Made by a program: the position numbers and the translations under genes. A stretch of 64,000 nucleotides of DNA from a candidate division KSB1 bacterium (GTDB lineage Bacteria > Zhuqueibacterota > Zhuqueibacteria > Zhuqueibacterales > Zhuqueibacteraceae): positions 62,001-126,000 of the forward strand of contig JAPDQB010000010.1 in the NCBI GenBank assembly GCA_034506175.1, in the 5' to 3' direction. The notes under the pieces are model-generated. The model searched no databases, was not told where the DNA came from, and worked only from the letters and a program-made list of their open reading frames with translations. Positions 1 through 8,662 of the stretch are shown here, one piece after another; the first letter of the stretch is position 1, and each line of letters starts with the position of its first letter.

Positions 1-127
1 GTTTGACGAGCGTGGTTTTGCCGACCCGTCGCCGGCCGGTGATCATCGTCAAATAGCCGGTTGCGCGGGCGCGAGCGGCTATTTCGGCGAGGCGTTCAAG
101 CTCCTGTTGGCGGCCGTAAAATCTCAT
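1..127 (-). CDS. AAA+ ATPase (archaeal-type ATP-binding protein), N-terminus only
   Basis: The first 42 codons of a minus-strand gene are visible and the rest lies outside the window. The protein begins MRFYGRQQELERL and reaches a Walker A P-loop, ITGRRRVGKTTL. This arrangement (short FxGR-E-L leader, then a GRRRVGKT loop) is typical of the archaeal-type ATPase family often linked to a DUF234 or PD-(D/E)XK C-terminal domain. Function in this family is poorly defined. The start ATG at 125-127 is preceded by an operator-like palindrome. Family assignment is fairly sure from the P-loop context; the C-terminal half cannot be judged. Confidence 0.75.
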   Translation of the reverse strand, partial: MRFYGRQQELERLAEIAARARATGYLTMITGRRRVGKTTLVK

Positions 128-130
128 GGC

Positions 131-167
131 AATCGTACCTTTTTGTATGATACCAAATCGTACGATT
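131..167 (-). promoter_or_regulatory. Palindromic operator-like site upstream of the ATPase gene
   Basis: A perfect 12-bp palindrome AATCGTACGATT lies at 156-167 and a half-site AATCGTAC at 131-138, immediately before the ATPase start codon at 127. Spacing between half-sites is about 25 bp. This looks like an autoregulatory or regulator-binding site overlapping the promoter. The repeats are seen directly; the regulatory role is inference. Confidence 0.4.
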
Positions 168-215
168 AAAATAATACTTCAAGGCTCAAATTGCAATCTT
201 TTTTGTTGGCCTCAA

Positions 216-1619
216 CTACCTCCCTGGATTGAGCCAGCGCTGCCACGTCGGATCTTGCAGCTCGTTGCGCGCCGTCGAATGCACCAGCTCCATCTCGCCG
301 CCGCTGCGCAATTCCACAAAAATAAATTCGATGCCGCCCTCGATCTCAAAAAAACGCCAGATTTGATGCGCGCGCGCGTCGTTGCTGCTGGGAAAGCGCT
401 CGATCTCGTCGGGCTGGCCGTAAACCAGCAGCACCCGGCCCATGTCGGTTTTCCAGCCCTCGCGGAAGCCGGAAAAATTATCATTGGCGAATCTGGCCAG
501 CGCCAGATAATTTTCGCGATATTCGTTGCGTGGTGTCTCGGGAGATTGATCACGCTTTTGCCAAAATTTCGCCAGAAAGTCGCGCTTACCGTCCGGCTTC
601 AGTGAACCATAAATCTTTTTCTCTTCAGGCGAAGAAATGTAGCGCGCCATTTCAAACTCCTTGTCCAACTCTTTTTCCGAGCGACGGCGATAAATTTGCG
701 CCAGAAATTCGAGGGCGGCGGTAGAAATCTCTTGCGCCATCGCCGGTTGATCTTTTTCGCGGTAAATAAAAAACTTGCGCCGGCGGGAAGCTTGCGCGCC
801 CGTGGTATGATCGACGACGCGCATCTCGAAAAAATAACTGCCGGTCTTCAACGTCACAATGTTGAAGCCGCCGACTTCAACCAATTTCGCGCCCGCGATC
901 GGCCGGCGTTTCGACGGCAAAGCTTTCACGACATTGCCCTCGCCGTCTTCGAGACGATACTGCACCGAGTAGGCGCTATCGCTGGGAAAATGCAAATTGT
1001 AAATTTCGGCATAAAAATACAGCACCGGCAACTCGAGGCCGTACAACGCCCCCGGATTCGGCAAAACCAGATGGCGGTTTTTATGAAAAATCGAATGCGT
1101 GGTGTCGCGTTCGAGATGTGACGCAAGCTGGAGGTCGCTCAGCGCCAACTGCCCGGCCGGATAAGGCTCGACCATAATTTGAAACGCGCGCTCGCCATGC
1201 CGGGCGGGATTGTTCGTGTCATGCACGCGCACGTAAAACCTGTACAGCCCGACCGTGAGCTGAAAACGCGCCTGCGTGAAAAGCAATTGCCCGGGCTTGA
1301 TGTCGGCGGCATCGCGCGCCATCGACTGCGCCTGCCAGCGGTGCGAGAGGCTTTCCTCGCCGTTTTTGACAATGGACACCTGGCATTGGAAGCTCGCCAC
1401 CAATTGACCTTCCGATTTCGTATGTTGCAGCAGCAGCCGGGGGACCGCAATGTAAACCTCGACCTGCGCCGTCGTATCATTCACCGCAAAGCGCGCGAAA
1501 TCAAGATCGAAGCGCAGCGTCGAATCCGCCGCGGCTTGGAACATGGCCGACGCCGGCTCAAACCAAGCCAGAAACGCAATGGCGCAACTAAATTGAAAAA
1601 GCCGCTTTATTTTTTCCAT
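216..1619 (-). CDS. GWxTD domain-containing exported protein
   Basis: Protein of about 467 residues with an N-terminal signal peptide (charged start MEKIKRL, hydrophobic core, cleavage near ASA). A central beta-rich region is followed by the signature GWKTDMGRVLLVYGQPDE about 95 residues from the end. The GWxTD domain is found in secreted proteins of KSB1, Acidobacteria, Zixibacteria and relatives; its biochemical role is not known. I chose the ATG at 1619 rather than an upstream in-frame ATG at 1643 because the signal peptide begins there. The gene is transcribed away from the flavoenzyme downstream of position 1669 with a gap of about 50 bp. Confidence 0.85.
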   Translation of the reverse strand: MEKIKRLFQFSCAIAFLAWFEPASAMFQAAADSTLRFDLDFARFAVNDTTAQVEVYIAVPRLLLQHTKSEGQLVASFQCQVSIVKNGEESLSHRWQAQSMARDAADIKPGQLLFTQARFQLTVGLYRFYVRVHDTNNPARHGERAFQIMVEPYPAGQLALSDLQLASHLERDTTHSIFHKNRHLVLPNPGALYGLELPVLYFYAEIYNLHFPSDSAYSVQYRLEDGEGNVVKALPSKRRPIAGAKLVEVGGFNIVTLKTGSYFFEMRVVDHTTGAQASRRRKFFIYREKDQPAMAQEISTAALEFLAQIYRRRSEKELDKEFEMARYISSPEEKKIYGSLKPDGKRDFLAKFWQKRDQSPETPRNEYRENYLALARFANDNFSGFREGWKTDMGRVLLVYGQPDEIERFPSSNDARAHQIWRFFEIEGGIEFIFVELRSGGEMELVHSTARNELQDPTWQRWLNPGR

Positions 1620-1668
1620 GACGAAAAAATAGTAGCACGTCATGGCGTGAAAAGCAAGTGGAATTTTT

Positions 1669-2817
1669 TTACTGTTTGAAACGCGCCAACTGAAACAAGC
1701 TCAAATCAAAACGCGAGCAGCCTTCGAGCAGCAGATCGGCGAGAATTTCACCAACGGCGCTGGAAAATTTGAAGCCGTGGCCGGAGCAAATGCTGGCCAA
1801 AAGAACTTGCGGATGGCTCGGATGGAAGTCGATCAGAAAATTGGCGTCGGGCGTGTTGGTGTACAGGCAAACGGCCGAAGCATGAGGCGCCGTGTCAATC
1901 GCCGGCATGATGCGCCGCAGAATGGCCCGCATCGCTGCGATATCATCCGCGCCAACTTCGCGGCGAACGAGATCGGGATCGGTGGACTCGCCTTCGTGAT
2001 GGATGCCGACTTTCACGCCCCGACGGGCGTAGCCTGTGCCCAAATCGGGAAAGCCATACAGGAAGCGATTCGGCGTGTGTTCCCAAATGTAAATCGGGCA
2101 ATTTTGCGGCGAAAAATATGCGGGATGAATTTGCGGCATGAACCACAGCAGCACTTGCCGCTCGACCTGCAAGGGCAAGGCAAGTTCCGGAATCAGCCGA
2201 TTGATCCACGCGCCGGCGGCGATGAGCAGATGTTGCGTAACATATTCGTCTTTTGCCGTGATCACGCGCACACCTTCGCCCTCTCGCTCCCATTTTATTG
2301 CCGGCTCGTCAAATTGCAACGTGGCGCCGTATCGTTGCGCCAATTTCAAATGTGCGGCAATGCAACGTTCGGGAAACAATATTCCGGCGCGCGGCTCCGA
2401 GACAGCCACCATCTCATCAGAAGGTTGAAAGGCAGGAAATCGCCGGCAAATTTCTTTGGCGGTGAGAAGCTCATGAGAAAGCCGGTGAAGTTGGGCGCTG
2501 CGTTGTGCTCCCGTCACTAAAATTCCCTCCGGCGGGCCGATCATCAAACCGCCGGTTTGTTGAAATAATTTTTGCCCGGCTTCATGCTCCAGCTCGGCCC
2601 AATTTTCGTATGCGCGCTGCACAATCGGCACGTACAGCGGATGCTCGAAATAGGCCTCGCGAATGATGCGCGTTTCTCCGTGCGACGAGCCGAACGTATG
2701 CGGCGGCGCAAAGCGATCAAGCCCGAGCACGCGCTGTCGGCGTTTGGCCAAATGATACGCCGCCGCACTGCCCATGGCGCCGAGGCCGAGGATGATGGCG
2801 TCAAAGGATTTTTGCAT
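1669..2817 (-). CDS. FAD-dependent amine oxidase, monomeric sarcosine oxidase / N-methyltryptophan oxidase family
   Basis: A flavoprotein oxidase of about 382 residues. The N-terminal dinucleotide-binding motif is GLGAMGSAAAYHLA, followed by SSHGETRIIREAY, typical of the MSOX/SolA family. Near the C-terminus the motif SGHGFKFSS is present and Cys317 (in VCLYTNTPD) matches the cysteine that carries covalent FAD in monomeric sarcosine oxidase. The family oxidises N-methyl amino acids (sarcosine, N-methyltryptophan, pipecolate), releasing formaldehyde and peroxide; the exact substrate here cannot be told. Starts at 2838 (MNPFQAK) or 2817 (MQKSFDAI) are possible; 2817 fits the family length best. 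Confidence 0.85.
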   Translation of the reverse strand: MQKSFDAIILGLGAMGSAAAYHLAKRRQRVLGLDRFAPPHTFGSSHGETRIIREAYFEHPLYVPIVQRAYENWAELEHEAGQKLFQQTGGLMIGPPEGILVTGAQRSAQLHRLSHELLTAKEICRRFPAFQPSDEMVAVSEPRAGILFPERCIAAHLKLAQRYGATLQFDEPAIKWEREGEGVRVITAKDEYVTQHLLIAAGAWINRLIPELALPLQVERQVLLWFMPQIHPAYFSPQNCPIYIWEHTPNRFLYGFPDLGTGYARRGVKVGIHHEGESTDPDLVRREVGADDIAAMRAILRRIMPAIDTAPHASAVCLYTNTPDANFLIDFHPSHPQVLLASICSGHGFKFSSAVGEILADLLLEGCSRFDLSLFQLARFKQ

Positions 2818-2838
2818 TTTTGCTTGAAAAGGATTCAT

Positions 2839-3195
2839 CTGAAAATAAACCGGAGTGCAATGCTTCAGCATGGCCCCGCTGTGAGCGGGGCACTCCGATT
2901 TTCATGATTTGTGGGTGCCGCGCGCGGCATGAACATTCCTCCGGAATGACAGCCCTTGTTGCTTTGAACAGTTACGATTTTTCCAAAAAAAATTTTTTGG
3001 GGCGAAGCCCCAAACCCCGACTCGTTGTTGGAGCGGAGCGACAACAACTCGTCTGCTCATAGGCTGCGCCCACAGGATAAAGCCGGAACGAGCTGCCTTT
3101 ACCCTGTGAAATAATGTTTCATCCTTACCATCTTTTTTTTCATCACGAAAAACTTAATCGCAGAAACACCCTGGCCTTCAACCATTTCACAGGAT
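2839..3195. other. Structured non-coding stretch with several hairpins
   Basis: About 350 bp without a supported gene. It contains a GC-rich hairpin GCCCCGCT-gtg-AGCGGGGC (2873-2891), CATTCCTCCGGAATG (2933-2947), GGGGC-GAA-GCCCC (2999-3011) preceded by A/T runs, an imperfect inverted repeat around GTTGTTG/CAACAAC (about 3016-3054), and a 12-bp stem CACAGGATAAAG/CTTTACCCTGTG (about 3071-3107). The last lies just downstream of the FGE-like pseudogene and may have been its terminator. The cluster resembles a composite of palindromic intergenic repeats. No coding signal is seen on either strand. Confidence 0.45.
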
Positions 3196-3198
3196 GAA

Positions 3199-4080
3199 CT
3201 ACGGGACGAACACCAGGAGGAAGCCAACGTCGCTGAGGCGGGTGGCGGGGAAGCTCCCGCTGCGATTCGCGGAGCGGCAGCGCGGCGCGCCGGCGTGCCA
3301 ACTGCCGCCGCGCAACACCCGGCCCGAACCGATTTTGGGGCCTTTGGGATTTTCTATCCCGCGCGGGCGGGACTTCTTGCTAGTCTCGTAATAGCTTTCG
3401 TCATACCAATGCTGGCACCATTCATAAACATTGCCACGCATGTCATAAATTCCGAGTTCGTTTGGCTATTTTCTCCCCACAGGCTGGGTACAGGTTGCCG
3501 CATTTTCGTAATACCATGCCACATCATCAATACGATCACTACTGCTGTATTGACAACCTTGACCGGAGGAATCGGTTTTTCGTCATCGTCTTCGTTGCTT
3601 GCCGTTTTGAACTCTCCGCCCTTGATTTCTACGGGTTGCCAGAATTTGTCCTGCTTAAATGCCGCTTCGTGGGTTTTATATTGCCGTTTGGTTGGCCAAT
3701 GCTCGAACATGCGCCGGTTGGGCGCTTTGGCTTCTTCAGTTCCGATTGTGAGCAGCAGCTCGTCGCAGTGGTACAAAACTTCGGTGTCGGTTTCGCCGGT
3801 CAGAAAAATACCGGCAATGAAATCCAGCACTTCCCGCTCATCTTTTAAATTCTCTTTGATGCCACGGACAATTCTAATTCTTTTTTCGCCGGTCGATACG
3901 CTCCGTCCACAGCTTTTTAATGGCATCATGGTTGGCTTTCTTCGGGTGTGCATCGAGATAACAGCGGGCGGCCAGAGTTGGATCGATCTCAAAGAACAGT
4001 TCCAGCACTGGCGTCGATGCCCAAGCCATGCTCGAACAGATTCAAAGAACACAACGACAGAATTACGCCGTCCATCGTTC
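3199..4080 (-). pseudogene. Broken gene with C-terminal formylglycine-generating-enzyme (FGE/SUMF1)-like domain
   Basis: Three reading frames on the minus strand join into one degraded protein. An upstream piece (about 4000-3870) reads LELFFEIDPTLAARCYLDA. A second piece in another frame (about 3875-3560) includes EREVLDFIAGIFLTGET and FWQPVEIKGGEF. A third piece (3585-3199) has the FGE hallmarks IDDVAWYYENAA, PNELGIYDMRGNVYEW, RVLRGGSWHAGAPRCRSANR and VGFLLVF. An in-frame UAG at 3466-3468 sits between QPVGRK and PNELG, where homologues have a sense codon. At least two frameshifts and one nonsense mutation make this a pseudogene. The upstream helical part resembles the region preceding FGE domains in NACHT/NTPase-FGE proteins, but that is only a suggestion. 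Confidence 0.8.
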
Positions 4081-4251
4081 GCCTCGCAAACGACGGTGAA
4101 AACAAAAACCAGCTAAACCAACTCAACGTTGTGGTATTAGATAACTGAGGTTATGCTTGTGATCAAACAAATTCCTTTCCTCTCCCCCCGGCTTTTTGTA
4201 TATTTTAATCAAGACGAATCGGCAACTCGAGAACAAACCTGCAAATCTGTG

Positions 4252-7200
4252 ATGACTTCTTTCGAACAACGCCTGCGCGAAAAAATCATCGTTTTTGACG
4301 GCGCCACTGGCACGAACTTGCAGCTTATGAATCTTACCGCCGACGACTTCGGCGGCGAGGCGCTCAACGGCTGCAACGAGAATTTGGTTTTCACCCGACC
4401 GGATGCCGTCGAGCGGTTGCACGCGAGTTTCTTTGAAACCGGCTGCGATGTGGTGGAAACCGATACCTTCGGCTCGACGTCGATCGTGTTGGGCGAATAC
4501 GATCTCGCCGGTCAAGCTTACGAGCAAAATCGCCGCGCGGCTGAGATTGCAAAAAAAGTCGCGCAGCAATTTTCCACTAAATCCCATCCGCGTTTCGTCG
4601 CCGGCTCGATGGGGCCGACCACGAAATTGCCGAGCCTCGGGCACGTTTCTTATGAAAACATGAAAGCGGCGTATGCCGTGCAAGCCGCCGGCCTCGTCGA
4701 AGGCGGCGCCGATCTGCTCGTAGTTGAAACCTGCCAGGATTTGCTGCAAACCAAAGCCGCGCTCGCCGCGATCTTCGACTATTTTGCGCAGAAGAAAACG
4801 CGTGTGCCGGTGATCGCCAGTGTCACGGTCGAAACGATGGGCACGATGCTGCTCGGCAGCGACATCGCCGCGGCGCTCACGGCGCTGGAGCCGTTTCCGC
4901 TCACCGCCATTGGCATGAACTGCGCCACCGGCCCGAAGGAGATGTCGGAAAACATTCGTTATCTCACCGCCAACAGCCCGTTTCCGGTTTTCTGCATGCC
5001 CAACGCCGGCCTGCCGGAAAACCTCGGCGGCCGGGCGCATTACAAATTATCGCCCGAAGAATTGAGTCAATTTCTTTCGCATTTCGTCAAAGATCTCGGC
5101 GTGCAAATCGTCGGCGGCTGCTGCGGCACGCGGCCGGAGCATATCAAATTGCTTGTCGAATCAGTCGGCCACCTCGCACCAAAATCTCGGCATGTCGATT
5201 TCATTCCATCCGCTGCGAGTCTCTACAGCAGCACGCCGCTGCATCTCGATCCGCCGCCAGTGCTCATCGGCGAACGCTTGAACGCCAACGGCTCCAAACA
5301 ATTTCGCGACTTGCTGCTCCGACAGGATTGGGACGCGATGGTGTCGATGGCAAAAGAGCAAGTCCGGGAGGGTGCGCATCTGCTCGACGTGTGCACGGCC
5401 TACGTCGGCCGCGACGAAGCCGCGGACATGATTTCGCTCGTCGAGCGCCTGAACACGCAAATCTCCGTGCCGCTGGTGATCGATTCGACCGAATGGCAGG
5501 TGATCGAGGCGGCGCTGCAGCGCATTGCCGGGCGCGCCATCGTCAACTCCATCAATCTCGAAGACGGCGAAGAGCGCCTGGCGAAAGTTCTGCCGCTGTG
5601 CAAAAAATACGGCGCCGCAACGATTGCGCTGACGATTGACGAGCAGGGCATGGCCAAAACCGCCGAGAAGAAATTCGAAATTGCCAAACGCATCCACGAT
5701 CTGGCGGTCGGCAAATACGGCATGAGGCCGCAGGATTTGATTTTTGATTGCTTGACGTTCACGCTTGGCAGCGGCGACGAGGAATTCCGGCGCAGCGGCA
5801 TCGAAACGATTGCCGCGATTCGCCGCCTTAAAAACGAATTGCCGGCGTGCTACACGATTCTCGGCGTGAGCAATGTCTCGTTCGGGCTTTCGCCGCAGGC
5901 CCGCCACGCGCTCAATTCGGTTTTTCTTTATTACGCCGTCGAAGCTGGACTGGACATGGCCATTGTGCACGCGTCGAAGATCATGCCGCTGCACAAAATT
6001 CCCGACGAGGAGCGCGAGCTGCATCGCCGGCTGATTTTTGACGAACGGCAATTCGAGGCGAACGGCAAATGTGTTTCCGATCCGCTGCAGGAAATTTTAG
6101 CGTTCTACGCCGAAAAATCGACGCAAAAGAAAGAAGCCGCGCCCATGCCCGCCGCAGTGGAAGAACGCTTGAAGCGCCGCATTGTCGACGGCGAGAAAGT
6201 GGGGCTTGAGACTGATCTCAACGAGGCGCTGCAAAAATATTCGGCGCTCGACATTATCAATAATATCCTGCTCGACGGCATGAAAACCGTCGGCGAGCTT
6301 TTCGGCTCCGGGCAAATGCAACTGCCGTTTGTTTTGCAATCGGCGGAAACCATGAAGACGGCGGTGAAATTTCTCGAGCCGCACATGAAGCGCGTCGAGG
6401 GCGCCAGCAAGGGCACAATGGTGCTGGCGACGGTGAAAGGCGACGTGCACGACATCGGCAAGAATCTCGTCGATATCATTCTCACCAACAACGGCTACAA
6501 AGTCGTCAATCTCGGCATCAAAGTGCCGGTCGAGCAGATGCTGCAAGCGGTCGACGATCACAAGGCCGATGCCATTGGCATGAGCGGCTTGCTGGTCAAA
6601 TCGACGTTGATTATGAAGGAAAATCTCGAAGTGATGAACGAGCGTGGCATCACGCTTCCCGTTGTGCTCGGCGGCGCGGCGCTGACGCGGCGTTACGTCG
6701 AAGACGATTTGCGCGCCATTTATCGCGGCAAATTGGCTTATGCGAACGATGCGTTTGATGGTTTGCATTTCATGGAGGAGATTTGTGGGCGTGAACAAGA
6801 CGTTGTGGCAGAACCTTTGAAACGGAAAACGACAAACATCACACGTAAAAATGAAACCGGAAAAAGCGTTTTGATGACAGTGGAAAAGCCGACTTGGAAA
6901 TCAGTGGAAATTCCCGCCGCGCCGTTTTGGGGAACGAGAGTTGTACGGGATATTCCGCTGTCAGCGGTGTTTGAGTATATCAATCCGATTGCGCTGCTGC
7001 GCGGGCAATGGCAGGTTCGGCGGGGTAAGATGAAAAGCGCTGATTACGACCGGATGGTGGCTGAAAAATTTGTGCCCATTCTCGATGAGCTCAAACGGCG
7101 TTGTATAGATGAGAAACTGTTGATTCCGGAAGTGGTTTATGGCTATTTTTTGTGTAATAGCGATGGCGATGAGGTGATTATTTATGATGAAAACGGCAGC

Positions 7201-7701
7201 CGCGAAATCGAGCGTTTTCGCTTTCCGCGCCAGCCTGAAGGCAAGCGGCTTTGCATTGCCGATTATTTCGCGCCAACGGCGAGCGGCAAGAAAGACGTGA
7301 TCGGCATGATGGTCGTCACCGTCGGCCATCGCGCTTCGGAGGTTTCCAAAAAATTGTTTGAAAATGACAAATACGCCGATTATCTTTATTTTCACGGTTT
7401 GAGTGTTGAAACTGCCGAAGCACTGGCAGAATATTGGCACAAGAAAATGCGCAAAGAAATGGGCATTGCCGGCGAGGATGCGAAAGACGTTCGTGAGTTG
7501 TTCCAACAACATTATCGCGGCTCGCGGTATTCGTTTGGCTATCCCGCCTGCCCGAATTTGGAAGATCAAGCCAGGCTCTTTCGCCTGCTCGATCCGGCGC
7601 GCCTCAACATCTCGCTCACCGAGGAATTTCAAATCGTGCCGGAGCAATCGACCTCGGCGATTGTCGTGCATCATCCGCTCGCAAAGTATTTTAATATTTG
7701 A
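4252..7701 (+). CDS. metH: Cobalamin-dependent methionine synthase
   Basis: Full-length MetH of about 1149 residues: homocysteine S-methyltransferase. The Hcy-binding barrel (residues about 1-320) begins FEQRLREKIIVFDGATGTN and carries zinc cysteines in GMNCATG (C224) and GGCCGT (C290, C291). The pterin-binding domain covers about 345-610. The B12 cap and Rossmann domains follow, with D731-x-H733-x-x-G736 (GDVHDIGKNL; H733 is the lower axial cobalt ligand), MSGLLVKST and LGGAALTRR. The C-terminal activation domain (about 900-1149) has FGYPACPNLEDQ, so reductive reactivation by AdoMet is expected. The frame is open upstream to an ATG at 4153, but homology begins at the ATG at 4252. No B12 or SAM riboswitch is evident in the leader. 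Confidence 0.96.
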   Translation: MTSFEQRLREKIIVFDGATGTNLQLMNLTADDFGGEALNGCNENLVFTRPDAVERLHASFFETGCDVVETDTFGSTSIVLGEYDLAGQAYEQNRRAAEIAKKVAQQFSTKSHPRFVAGSMGPTTKLPSLGHVSYENMKAAYAVQAAGLVEGGADLLVVETCQDLLQTKAALAAIFDYFAQKKTRVPVIASVTVETMGTMLLGSDIAAALTALEPFPLTAIGMNCATGPKEMSENIRYLTANSPFPVFCMPNAGLPENLGGRAHYKLSPEELSQFLSHFVKDLGVQIVGGCCGTRPEHIKLLVESVGHLAPKSRHVDFIPSAASLYSSTPLHLDPPPVLIGERLNANGSKQFRDLLLRQDWDAMVSMAKEQVREGAHLLDVCTAYVGRDEAADMISLVERLNTQISVPLVIDSTEWQVIEAALQRIAGRAIVNSINLEDGEERLAKVLPLCKKYGAATIALTIDEQGMAKTAEKKFEIAKRIHDLAVGKYGMRPQDLIFDCLTFTLGSGDEEFRRSGIETIAAIRRLKNELPACYTILGVSNVSFGLSPQARHALNSVFLYYAVEAGLDMAIVHASKIMPLHKIPDEERELHRRLIFDERQFEANGKCVSDPLQEILAFYAEKSTQKKEAAPMPAAVEERLKRRIVDGEKVGLETDLNEALQKYSALDIINNILLDGMKTVGELFGSGQMQLPFVLQSAETMKTAVKFLEPHMKRVEGASKGTMVLATVKGDVHDIGKNLVDIILTNNGYKVVNLGIKVPVEQMLQAVDDHKADAIGMSGLLVKSTLIMKENLEVMNERGITLPVVLGGAALTRRYVEDDLRAIYRGKLAYANDAFDGLHFMEEICGREQDVVAEPLKRKTTNITRKNETGKSVLMTVEKPTWKSVEIPAAPFWGTRVVRDIPLSAVFEYINPIALLRGQWQVRRGKMKSADYDRMVAEKFVPILDELKRRCIDEKLLIPEVVYGYFLCNSDGDEVIIYDENGSREIERFRFPRQPEGKRLCIADYFAPTASGKKDVIGMMVVTVGHRASEVSKKLFENDKYADYLYFHGLSVETAEALAEYWHKKMRKEMGIAGEDAKDVRELFQQHYRGSRYSFGYPACPNLEDQARLFRLLDPARLNISLTEEFQIVPEQSTSAIVVHHPLAKYFNI

Positions 7702-7750
7702 TCGCGAAGTCCGCGCGTGATTTCTTATTCGCTAAAGCGCGAGTTGAATT

Positions 7751-8644
7751 ATGAAAATCCTCATCACCGGCGCCAGCGGTTTTCTCGGCGGCTATTTGGC
7801 CCAAGCGGCGCAGGGCAGGGGCGAGCTATTCGGAACGTATTGGGAGCATCCGGTGGCAATGCCGGGCGTCGAGCTGCATCGCCTGGATTTGACCAACCTC
7901 GTTGCGGTGGCGCAATTGGTGCGGAAAATCCGGCCGCAGATCATCATTCATTCCGCGGCGTTGGCGAATCTCGACATTTGTGAAGCGCAAAAAGATTTGG
8001 CCTGGCGCACGAATGTCGATGCGGCGCGGATGCTCGCGGCGGTGGCGCGCGAGTTGAAGTGCCGGCTGATCCATATTTCGACCGACATGGTTTTTGATGG
8101 GAAAAAAGGCAATTACCGCGAGGACGACGCGCTGGCGCCGATCAGTTATTACGGCTACAGCAAACGCGCCGCCGAAGAGGCGGTGCTACGGGCCTATGCC
8201 GGCGCGCTGGTCGTGCGCGTCGCGTTGCTGTACGGTTTTCCGCGCGCCGGTGGAAACAGTTTCTCGGCGGAAATTTTTTATCGCTTGCGCGCCGGGCAAA
8301 AAGTCAAGGTTTTTGCCGACCAGTTTCGCACGCCGATCTGGGCCGGCAATGCCGCACAAGCTATTTTGGAATTGGCAAAACTCGATCGCGCCGGTGTTTT
8401 GCACCTCGCCGGCAGCGAGCGCCTCAGCCGGGCGGATTTTGCCCGCGAGCTGGCGCGGCAGATCGGCGCCGACTCGAGTTTGCTCGACGTGGTTTCGATG
8501 CACGAGGTCAACTGGATGGTGCCGCGCCCGCAGGATGTTTCGCTTGATGCCGGCTTGGCGCGGCAAATTTTAAAAACTCCGCTGCTCAATTGCCGCGAGG
8601 GAATCAAAGAAATGCTGGCGATGGCGCCGCAAATCAATAACTGA
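7751..8644 (+). CDS. dTDP-4-dehydrorhamnose reductase-like extended SDR (RmlD family)
   Basis: Protein of 297 residues with N-terminal GASGFLGGYL nucleotide-binding motif, HSAALANLDICE, HISTDMVFDG, and the catalytic YGYSK (YxxxK) with preceding Ser/Thr in ISTDM. The order and spacing match RmlD/RfbD and the related MAT2B-like reductases, which reduce dTDP-4-keto-6-deoxysugars with NAD(P)H. No other rhamnose-pathway gene is nearby, so a sugar-nucleotide role is not confirmed by context. It lies 49 bp after metH and 18 bp before the M28 peptidase, suggesting one transcript. Confidence 0.8.
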   Translation: MKILITGASGFLGGYLAQAAQGRGELFGTYWEHPVAMPGVELHRLDLTNLVAVAQLVRKIRPQIIIHSAALANLDICEAQKDLAWRTNVDAARMLAAVARELKCRLIHISTDMVFDGKKGNYREDDALAPISYYGYSKRAAEEAVLRAYAGALVVRVALLYGFPRAGGNSFSAEIFYRLRAGQKVKVFADQFRTPIWAGNAAQAILELAKLDRAGVLHLAGSERLSRADFARELARQIGADSSLLDVVSMHEVNWMVPRPQDVSLDAGLARQILKTPLLNCREGIKEMLAMAPQINN

Positions 8645-8662
8645 TCATTGTGAGGAACAGGG

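Noticed and set aside
4083-4251. Cobalamin or SAM riboswitch in front of metH
   Set aside because: I see no B12-box or S-box consensus in the leader, only decayed sequence from the neighbouring pseudogene.
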